This document shows positions 57,941 to 64,000 of a stretch of DNA of 64,000 nt, piece by piece. Below the pieces are notes generated by a model, which saw only the letters and a list, made by a program, of their open reading frames with translations, was not told where the DNA came from and made no database searches. Position numbers and translations under genes: made by a program. This stretch comes from Mycobacteriales bacterium. GTDB lineage: Bacteria; Actinomycetota; Actinomycetes; Mycobacteriales; SCTD01. Location: the NCBI GenBank assembly GCA_030697205.1, contig JAUYQP010000034.1, forward strand, positions 110,304 to 174,303, given 5' to 3'. Positions within the stretch are counted from its first letter, which is position 1, and the number at the start of each line of letters is the position of its first letter.

Positions 57941-58639
57941 GTGCGCAAGGGGCTGATGGGGTTGGCGGTCGTGGCGGCGGTGCTCGTGGTCGGGGACCGC
58001 GTCGCCGTGACGGTGGCGGAGCGGGCGGTCGGCACGCAGCTGATGGCGTCGGCGGAGCTCGAGACCAGGCCGGACGTGGACATCAGCGGCTTCCCGTTCC
58101 TCACCCAGGCGCTGAGCGGCCGCTACGGCGAGGTGCACGTCGAGGCGGCGGGCGTGCCGACCGACGGGGTGCGGGTCGCGAAGCTGTCGGTCGACCTCGA
58201 GGTGCTCGAGATCGCGCTGTCCGACGCCCTGAGCGGCACGGTCACGCGGGCGCCGGTGGAACGGCTCACGGCTCGGGCGCTCGTGTCCTACGCCGACCTG
58301 TCGCGGCAGAGCGGCTCGCGGCGGCGGCTGACCGTCGCCCGGGAGGGCGAGGGCGTCGCGGTCACCGGCAGCGTGGTGGTGCTCGGCCGGCGGCTCAGCG
58401 CGACCGCGGTCTCGACGGTGCGGCTGGACGGGGGCGACATCGTCGTGCGGGCACAGCGGTTCCGGGTCGGGGCCGAGCCCGCGGACGACGCGCTCAGCGC
58501 TGCGCTCGGCAACCGCCTCGACCTGCGCGTGAAGGTCGGGGCGCTGCCCTACGGCCTGGAGCTGGAGAGCCTCGCGGTCGAGGCGGACGGCATCGCGCTG
58601 GCAGCGGCCGGCGGACCGACGGTGCTCACCCCGGGCTAA
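57941..58639 (+). CDS. DUF2993 (LmeA-like) lipid-binding protein
   Basis: A 232-residue exported or membrane-anchored protein: a hydrophobic start (GLMGLAVVAAVLVVGDRVAV), then the DUF2993 elements VAERAVGTQLMASAELETRP, DVDISGFPFLTQALSGRYGE, VHVEAAGVPTDGVRVAKLSV and ALPYGLELESLAVEADGI. Mycobacterial LmeA of this family binds phosphoinositides and supports mannan maturation. The GTG at 57941 has TACGGT upstream. Its stop overlaps the convergent MoaD-like gene by 4 nt. Confidence 0.85.
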   Translation: MRKGLMGLAVVAAVLVVGDRVAVTVAERAVGTQLMASAELETRPDVDISGFPFLTQALSGRYGEVHVEAAGVPTDGVRVAKLSVDLEVLEIALSDALSGTVTRAPVERLTARALVSYADLSRQSGSRRRLTVAREGEGVAVTGSVVVLGRRLSATAVSTVRLDGGDIVVRAQRFRVGAEPADDALSAALGNRLDLRVKVGALPYGLELESLAVEADGIALAAAGGPTVLTPG

Positions 58640-58911
58640 CCGCCCGCGAAGGGCGGGAGCACCTCGACGACGCTGCCCTCCCCGACCGGCACCGATGCCG
58701 GGTCGCGGCGACCGACCGGCGCGCCGTCGACCAGCAGCGAGCAGACCGTCAGCACGTCGGCGAAGCGGGCGTCGTGGCGCGCGCGGACCGCGTCGAGGAC
58801 GTCCACGAGGGAGGTAGCTCCCGCTGCCCCCGGCTCGACGTGCTCCGACGCCACGCCCGCGGCGGCCCGGGCGGCCGCGAAGTAGCGGATCTCGACCGAC
58901 GGCGCGCTCAC
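58636..58911 (-). CDS. MoaD/ThiS-family sulfur-carrier protein
   Basis: A 91-residue ubiquitin-fold protein. [56 protein letters not shown], and the C-terminal [11 protein letters not shown] with the terminal Gly-Gly that is thiocarboxylated. It supplies sulfur to molybdopterin (MoaD) or a similar pathway. GTG 58911 overlaps the hydrolase stop (GTGA). No other moa genes are in the window. Confidence 0.88.
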   Translation of the reverse strand: MSAPSVEIRYFAAARAAAGVASEHVEPGAAGATSLVDVLDAVRARHDARFADVLTVCSLLVDGAPVGRRDPASVPVGEGSVVEVLPPFAGG

Positions 58912-59663
58912 GCTCGCACCGCGCGGTCGAGCAGCACAGGGAGGTGCCGGCCGATCCGGTCCAGCAGCGCGGCATCGGTGGCGGACTCCGCGTGGCCGAA
59001 GCCTTCCACTTCCCAGAGCTCCGAGCCCGGTGCGGCCGTGTGCAGCGCCCGCGCGTGGTCGAGCCCGAAGTAGTGGTCGCGGTCGCCGTGGACCAGCAGC
59101 AGCGGCACCGTCAGGGCCGCGGCCGCCTCGACCGGCGAGGCGGGCAGCGGGTCCCACCCCGCGCCGCTGATGCGGGTCCGCAGCACCGCCCGGGCGAGGA
59201 CCCGCCCGCGCCGGGTCTCGACGACCCGGTGCAGCCGCCGCATCGCGGGGGTGTCCCTGGCGAACCAGCGCGACGTCGCCGAGACCGCCACCACCGCGTC
59301 CGGCAGGCACGATCCGAAGGCCGTCTGGCGCAGCACCGTCGCGCCGCCCATCGAGAACCCGACGGTGACCACCCGCCGCGCCCCGAGCGACCGGGCGACC
59401 GACACCGCCGCGTCGACGTCGTGGACCTCGCGGTCACCCAGCGTCGTCAGCCCGGTCGACGTCCCGTGCCCGCGGAAGTCGAAGGCCAGCACCGGCGCGT
59501 ACGACGACAGGGCGGCCGCGACGCGGCGTACGCCGTCCTTGGCCCGCGACCCGCTGAACCCGTGCGCGAGCACCACCCAGTCGTCACCGGGACCCGCGAG
59601 CACGCTCGCGCCGAGCCGCTCGCCGTCGCTGGTGACGAGGTCCACGTCGCGGGTGTGTGTCAC
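58908..59663 (-). CDS. Alpha/beta hydrolase
   Basis: A 251-residue hydrolase: [60 protein letters not shown] (nucleophile Ser in GFSMGG), [20 protein letters not shown] (acid Asp) and [15 protein letters not shown] (His). A serine hydrolase acting on an ester or similar; substrate unknown. GTG 59663 gives the usual length; 59687 is a longer alternative. Coupled to the MoaD-like gene, divergent from glnR. Confidence 0.88.
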   Translation of the reverse strand: MTHTRDVDLVTSDGERLGASVLAGPGDDWVVLAHGFSGSRAKDGVRRVAAALSSYAPVLAFDFRGHGTSTGLTTLGDREVHDVDAAVSVARSLGARRVVTVGFSMGGATVLRQTAFGSCLPDAVVAVSATSRWFARDTPAMRRLHRVVETRRGRVLARAVLRTRISGAGWDPLPASPVEAAAALTVPLLLVHGDRDHYFGLDHARALHTAAPGSELWEVEGFGHAESATDAALLDRIGRHLPVLLDRAVRA

Positions 59664-59729
59664 CGGTGTAGCCTGGCAGACAGGCAACGGCGCCTCCCTG
59701 ATCGGCTTTTACCTCGGGAGATCTGCGCG

Positions 59730-60464
59730 ATGGCCACCCTGCTGCTCCTCACCAACGCCCTGGCACCCAGTTCCGAGGTGCTCCCGGCGCTCGGTCTGCT
59801 CGGCCACACCGTGCGCGTCGCGCCGGCCGAGGTCACCGCTCTGCTGCAGGCCCCGCCCGGGGTCGACGCGGTGCTCGTCGACGCCCGCCGCGACCTCGCC
59901 GGTGCTCGGTCGCTGTGCCGGCTGCTGCGCACGACCGGCGTGACCGCGCCGCTGTTCGCGGTCCTCACCGAGGGCGGGCTGGTCGCGCTGACCGCCGAGT
60001 GGGGCGTCGACGACGTGCTGCTGGACACCGCCGGCCCGGCCGAGGTCGACGCCCGGCTGCGGCTCGCGACCGGCAAGGTCGCCGCGGCCGACACCTCCCC
60101 GGCCGACCCCGGTGTGGTGCGAGCCGGTGAGCTCACCATCGACGAGGGCACCTACACCTGCCGGCTGCGCGGCCGGGCGCTCGACCTGACCTTCAAGGAG
60201 TTCGAGCTGCTCAAGTACCTCGCGCAGCACCCGGGCCGGGTCTTCACCCGCGCGCAGCTGCTGCAGGAGGTGTGGGGCTACGACTACTACGGAGGCACCC
60301 GCACCGTCGACGTGCACGTGCGGCGGCTGCGCGCCAAGCTCGGCGCCGAGCACGAGCAGCTCATCGGCACGGTCCGCCACGTCGGCTACAAGTTCGTGAC
60401 GCCGCCGATCGTCGCCCTGCCGGAGCAGGCTTCGGAGAGCGTCGACAGCGTGGTCCACCTGTAG
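59730..60464 (+). CDS. glnR: GlnR-like orphan OmpR-family nitrogen regulator
   Basis: A 244-residue transcription factor with an N-terminal receiver-like domain ([40 protein letters not shown]) and a C-terminal winged helix ([60 protein letters not shown]). The domain order and the sequence [25 protein letters not shown] and [20 protein letters not shown] fit GlnR of actinobacteria, which acts without a cognate kinase on nitrogen genes. ATG 59730 has GGGAG upstream. A 12-bp tandem duplication spans its stop codon. Confidence 0.9.
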   Translation: MATLLLLTNALAPSSEVLPALGLLGHTVRVAPAEVTALLQAPPGVDAVLVDARRDLAGARSLCRLLRTTGVTAPLFAVLTEGGLVALTAEWGVDDVLLDTAGPAEVDARLRLATGKVAAADTSPADPGVVRAGELTIDEGTYTCRLRGRALDLTFKEFELLKYLAQHPGRVFTRAQLLQEVWGYDYYGGTRTVDVHVRRLRAKLGAEHEQLIGTVRHVGYKFVTPPIVALPEQASESVDSVVHL

Positions 60465-60476
60465 GTCCACCTGTAG
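60453..60476. repeat. 12-bp tandem duplication across the glnR stop
   Basis: GGTCCACCTGTA occurs twice in tandem (60453-60464 and 60465-60476), so the last codons VHL and the stop are duplicated downstream. Confidence 0.85.
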
Positions 60477-60516
60477 GTCACCGCGCGGCCACCTGCGGCA
60501 CCTACGGTGCGCCGCC

Positions 60517-62073
60517 ATGGGCATCTCGCACGAGGACCGGCCGTACGTCAGCCGGCGTGACTTCCTCCGCCGGACCGCTGTCGTCGGGGCCGCGCTCGGT
60601 GCCGGGCCGGTCTTCTGGCAGCAGCCGTCCTACGCCGCCGACGCGCCGCTGCAGCACCTCCACCTGCAGTACGGCGACGACGCCGCCCGCACCGCGCAGG
60701 TGTCGTGGTCGACACCGGTCGCCGTCAAGGACCCCTTCCTCGAGCTCGACGGCTCCCGGATCCGGGCCGTCACCCGCGCCTACCCAGGGCAGCCCGACCG
60801 GGTCTTCCACTCCGTGCGCCTGTCCGGACTGACGCCCTCCACGTCGTACAACTACGCCGTCGGCCACGCGGGCGCCTCGCTCACGACCGACCGGCTCACG
60901 ACCGGCCCGTCCGGGCGCGAGCGCTTCACCTTCACCGCCTTCGGCGACCAGAGCTTCAGCGACCCGACGCCCGGGCGCAACGACGCCTTCCACAACACCG
61001 CGCTCGCGCAGTCGATGGACCCGGCGTTCCACGCGATCGTCGGCGACCTCGCCTACGCCAACGGCGACCAGGCGATCTGGGACTCCTACATGGGGATGAT
61101 CTCGCCGATGGCCCGGCGGCGGCCGTGGATGCCGTGCATCGGCAACCACGAGATCGAGTCGCAGCTCGACCCGCGGGGCCTGCTGCTCGACACCTGGGGC
61201 GACTACGGCTACGACCCCTATCGCACCCGCTGGGACCTGCCGGGCAACGGCATCGACGGTCTCGAGGGCTGCTTCTACCGCTTCCGCTACGGCTCGGTCG
61301 AGGTGGTCTCCATCGACAACAACGACGTGACGTCGGAGATCCCGATCAACGTCGGCTACTCCGGCGGCCGGCAGGTCGACTACGTCTCCGCGGCGCTGGC
61401 GCGCGCCGCCGCCGACCCGGCGGTGGACTTCATCGTGGTGCTCATGCACCAGGCCGCCTTCTCCTCATCGTCGAAGCACGGCAGCGACCTCGGCGTGCAG
61501 ACGACCTGGTTCGACGTCTTCGCCGAGCACTCCGTCGACCTGGTCCTGCAGGGCCACGACCACACCTACGAGCGGACCTTCGGCATGCGCGGCATGACCG
61601 TCGTCGACCGCGAGGCGCCATACTCCACCGACACCGGCACCGTCTACTGCGTCGTCGGCAACGGCGGCGAGGTGCAGGAGCCCTTCAAGCCGGTGCAGCC
61701 GGAGTGGTCGGCGTTCCGGCAGGAGGGCGTCATCGGGACGCTACGGGTCGACGTCGACCCGTTCGCGACGGCGACCACCGCGCGGATGACCCTCGGGCAG
61801 TACGCCGCCACCGACGGCCGGGCGATCGAGGAGGGCATCGTGCTCGAGCGGCCCTTCCGGCACCCGCGCAGCTCGTCGGCCGCTGCCGCGCCGGTGCCCG
61901 CTCAGGGATCGGCCGGCGCACCGGCTCGCCCCGGCGTACCTGCCCCTGCTCCTGCTGCCACAGCGCTGCCGTCGACGGGTGGCCTGCCCGGGGTCGCCGT
62001 GATGGGCGCGGCCGTGGCCGCCGGTGCCGCCGCCCTGAAGGTCACCGTCGGCCGCCTCGCCGACCCCGAGTAG
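60517..62073 (+). CDS. Purple acid phosphatase-like metallophosphoesterase, Tat-exported, LPSTG-anchored
   Basis: A 518-residue exported phosphatase. The N-terminus has the twin-arginine motif SRRDFLRRTAVVGAALGAGP. A FnIII-like N-terminal domain (HLQYGDDAARTAQVSWSTPV) precedes the metallophosphatase core: FTAFGDQSFSD, VGDLAYANGDQAIWDSYM, PCIGNHEIES, VVLMHQAAF and LVLQGHDHTYERTFG, the metal-binding set of purple acid phosphatases. The C-terminus has an Ala/Pro linker, LPSTGG, a membrane span and a charged tail. It therefore combines Tat export with a sortase-type anchor. It releases phosphate from organic esters outside the cell. Confidence 0.9.
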   Translation: MGISHEDRPYVSRRDFLRRTAVVGAALGAGPVFWQQPSYAADAPLQHLHLQYGDDAARTAQVSWSTPVAVKDPFLELDGSRIRAVTRAYPGQPDRVFHSVRLSGLTPSTSYNYAVGHAGASLTTDRLTTGPSGRERFTFTAFGDQSFSDPTPGRNDAFHNTALAQSMDPAFHAIVGDLAYANGDQAIWDSYMGMISPMARRRPWMPCIGNHEIESQLDPRGLLLDTWGDYGYDPYRTRWDLPGNGIDGLEGCFYRFRYGSVEVVSIDNNDVTSEIPINVGYSGGRQVDYVSAALARAAADPAVDFIVVLMHQAAFSSSSKHGSDLGVQTTWFDVFAEHSVDLVLQGHDHTYERTFGMRGMTVVDREAPYSTDTGTVYCVVGNGGEVQEPFKPVQPEWSAFRQEGVIGTLRVDVDPFATATTARMTLGQYAATDGRAIEEGIVLERPFRHPRSSSAAAAPVPAQGSAGAPARPGVPAPAPAATALPSTGGLPGVAVMGAAVAAGAAALKVTVGRLADPE

Positions 62074-62181
62074 CAGCCCACCGGCGACGTGGGGCACATC
62101 ACGGGGGCCGGCGCGACCCGTCAGGCTGCGTTCACCTGAGGGCCATCTCGGCGTCGGATCCGTACGGCACCGTCGACGCAC

Positions 62182-64000
62182 GTGACCGCCACCCCAGCGC
62201 TGACCCGCCGCACCCTCTTCAAGGCCACCGGAATCACGGCCGCCACCGCCGCCGTCGCGACCGTGGGCCTGCCCCGCGTCAACGCCGACGCGGCCGTGAC
62301 CGGCCCGTTCCGGCACGGGGTCGCGAGCGGTGACCCGCTCGGCACCGCCGTCGTCATCTGGACCCGCGTCACGCCGACGGCCACCGCGACGCCCGGCTCC
62401 GGCAAGGGCCCGGCCACGCCCGTGCAGTGGGAAGTGGCTGCGGACAAGGCGTTCCGGCGCATCGTCAAGCGCGGCACCGTCGTCACGACGACGACCAGGG
62501 ACCACACCGTCAACGTCGACGTCACCGGCCTGCGGCCCTACACGCAGTACTGGTACCGCTTCCGCGCCCTCGGCGTCACGAGCCCGGTCGGCCACACCCA
62601 GACCGCCGGCGACGACGGCGCGATCCACGCCCTGCGCATCGGCCTGGTCAGCTGCAGCAACTACACCGGCGGCTACTTCAGCGCCTACCGCTACCTGGCG
62701 CAGCGCAAGGACCTCGACGTCGTGCTGCACCTCGGCGACTACCTCTACGAGTACGGCAACACCACCGATCGCTACGGTCCGGACACCCTCATCGGCAAGC
62801 GCGACCACGTGCCCGCGGTGGAGATGACGACGCTGCAGCACTATCGACAGCGGCACGCCCACTACCGCACCGACGTGGACCTGCAGGCCGCGCACGCAGC
62901 CCACGCGTGGATCGTCATCTTCGACGACCACGAGGTCACCAACGACACCTACGACACGGGTGCCGAGAACCACCAGGACGGCGAGGGCGACTTCGCCGTA
63001 CGACGCAGCGTCGCCTACCGCGCCTACGTCGAGTGGATGCCGATCCGTCGCCCCGACCAGCGGGTGCCCCACAAGGGCGAGCGGTTCTGGCGGCGCTTCT
63101 CCTTCGGCCCCCTGGCGGACCTGTCGGTCATCGAGACCCGGCAGAACCGCTCCGAGCCGGTCGCTGGCGCGGCGGGTGGGCTGCTGGGCTTCAACAGCCC
63201 CGAGATCAACGACCCGGAGCGGGTCTTCATGGAGCCCGAGCAGATGGCGTGGCTGACCTCGGGGATCGGCGACGGCTCCCGGCGCTGGCACCTCATCGGC
63301 AACCAGACGGTGTTCACCCGCGTCGCCGCGGGCCGCGACCTGCCCGGCCGCGACCTGCTGCTCGAGGCCGGCATCCCGGTGCAGGGCGCGGTCTTCAACA
63401 CCGACCAGTGGGACGGCTACGGCAACGACCAGCTCGAGGTCCTGCAGGCGATGGCCGCGAGCCCGACCGACACCGTCGTGCTGACCGGTGACATCCACTC
63501 CAGCTGGGCCAACGACGTGCCGCTCGACAGCGGGACCTACGTGCCCGGCGTCAACGGCTCGGTGGCCGTGGAGTTCGTCGTCCCGTCGGTGACCTCCGAC
63601 GGGTTCGGCGAGATCCTCGGCGGCGCCGAGCCCGCGACCGCCGCGACGACGGCACTGCAGGCGACCAACCCGCACATCCGCTACCTCGACGGGATCGGCC
63701 ACGGCTACGCCGTCCTCGACGTCACCCCCGACGCGGTGCAGACCGACTTCTTCCACATCAGCGACCGCGAGGACCCGGCAGCGACGCAGCAGCTCGCGGC
63801 GTCGTGGCGCAGCGAGCGCGGCACCAAGTCCGTCGTCGAGGCCGGCGCGCCGATCGGCCCGCGCCTCGACGTCGCCCGCATCCTGTCCGCACCCACCGCG
63901 ACCGCTGCGGCCCCCGCTGCTCCGGCCGCTGCCGCCCCCGCCGTCACCCCCAGCGCGGCCCTGCCGTCGACCGGCCCGGCCACCGCCGCCACCACCGCGG
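62182..64000 (+). CDS. phoD: PhoD-like alkaline phosphatase, Tat-exported, LPSTG-bearing (partial)
   Basis: The first 606 codons of a PhoD-family phosphodiesterase/phosphatase, open at the right edge. After GTG 62182 come a twin-arginine signal (TRRTLFKATGITAATAAVAT), the N-terminal HGVASGDPLGTAVVIWTRVT and RPYTQYWYRFRAL, then metal-binding motifs LVSCSNYTGGYFSAYR, VLHLGDYLYEYGN, IFDDHEVTNDTYD, RRWHLIGNQTVFTR, VVLTGDIHSSWANDV and LDGIGHGYAVLDVT. Near the edge an Ala/Pro-rich linker leads to LPSTG, so a wall anchor like that of the preceding phosphatase is likely; its membrane span would lie beyond the window. Acts on extracellular phosphoesters. Confidence 0.92.
   Translation, partial: MTATPALTRRTLFKATGITAATAAVATVGLPRVNADAAVTGPFRHGVASGDPLGTAVVIWTRVTPTATATPGSGKGPATPVQWEVAADKAFRRIVKRGTVVTTTTRDHTVNVDVTGLRPYTQYWYRFRALGVTSPVGHTQTAGDDGAIHALRIGLVSCSNYTGGYFSAYRYLAQRKDLDVVLHLGDYLYEYGNTTDRYGPDTLIGKRDHVPAVEMTTLQHYRQRHAHYRTDVDLQAAHAAHAWIVIFDDHEVTNDTYDTGAENHQDGEGDFAVRRSVAYRAYVEWMPIRRPDQRVPHKGERFWRRFSFGPLADLSVIETRQNRSEPVAGAAGGLLGFNSPEINDPERVFMEPEQMAWLTSGIGDGSRRWHLIGNQTVFTRVAAGRDLPGRDLLLEAGIPVQGAVFNTDQWDGYGNDQLEVLQAMAASPTDTVVLTGDIHSSWANDVPLDSGTYVPGVNGSVAVEFVVPSVTSDGFGEILGGAEPATAATTALQATNPHIRYLDGIGHGYAVLDVTPDAVQTDFFHISDREDPAATQQLAASWRSERGTKSVVEAGAPIGPRLDVARILSAPTATAAAPAAPAAAAPAVTPSAALPSTGPATAATTA

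Noticed and set aside
56182..58975. Very long minus-strand open frames (640 and 797 codons) across 56.2-59.0 kb
   Set aside because: They cross recognisable genes on both strands (thioredoxin-like, membrane protein, DUF2993) and consist of Arg/Ala/Ser-rich shadow sequence; only the small leader peptide at the end of one is kept.
60705..62333. Plus-strand open frame of 542 codons inside the purple acid phosphatase gene
   Set aside because: Shifted frame of a gene with clear metallophosphatase motifs; Arg/Pro-rich shadow.
61741..63756. Minus-strand open frame of 671 codons opposite the phosphatase genes
   Set aside because: Antisense shadow of the PhoD and purple acid phosphatase coding sequences.

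Overview
This window is high-GC chromosomal DNA of an actinomycete. The signs are many GTG starts, many promoters sitting 5-7 nt before the start codon, a Tad/Flp pilus operon, a GlnR-type orphan regulator, an LmeA-type DUF2993 protein, the actinobacterial sulfurtransferase/DUF1416/DUF4395 cluster, and Tat and LPXTG-like surface proteins with no outer-membrane export genes. I cannot name the genus safely.

Positions 1-32.8 kb hold a large exopolysaccharide (EPS) or surface-glycan locus. It opens with four lower-GC genes (1-2990: two acyltransferases and two glycosyltransferases) that look recently acquired, followed by a degenerate spacer. Next come a Wzz/BY-kinase fusion, fcl, a small membrane protein, an SGNH-like protein without its catalytic Ser and His, gmd, and a decayed second fcl copy. 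A minus-strand operon (15719 to 8722) encodes a TPP enzyme, HAD phosphatase, HpcH/HpaI aldolase, NAD-dependent reductase, RfbH dehydrase, Nudix hydrolase and WecG/TagA glycosyltransferase. A second, translationally coupled minus operon (23606 to 18155) carries rfbF, rfbG, gtrB, gtrA, a GT87 glycosyltransferase and a methyltransferase. RfbF, RfbG and RfbH together form the trunk of a CDP-3,6-dideoxyhexose pathway, and the TPP enzyme suggests a branched, yersiniose-like sugar. A Wzx flippase, further glycosyltransferases, a Wzy/WaaL-type polymerase, the WcaJ-type initiating transferase, an LPTSG surface protein and a DUF4012 protein complete the set.

Positions 31.8-39.5 kb are accessory. They hold tandem secreted paralogs, a nitrobindin-like protein, an XRE-like remnant, two ATPase/DUF4143 genes, rmlA, and a hipBA module whose HipA has an extra C-terminal domain. 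An acyl-CoA dehydrogenase, an LpqC-like esterase, two tiny membrane ORFs and a nested palindrome follow, up to 42.5 kb.

Positions 42.4-54.3 kb hold surface-structure genes: a DUF916/WxL-like pair, a complete-looking Tad operon ending with the Flp pilin (no prepilin peptidase seen), and a SipW/TasA-like/FnIII module.

Positions 54.5-64 kb are more conserved: DUF1416, sulfurtransferase, a DUF4395 protein, a cysteine-rich leader peptide and a thioredoxin-like protein (sulfur cluster); then a membrane protein, a repeat-rich spacer, a DUF2993 protein, MoaD/ThiS, an alpha/beta hydrolase, GlnR, and two Tat-exported, LPSTG-bearing phosphatases, the second cut by the window edge.
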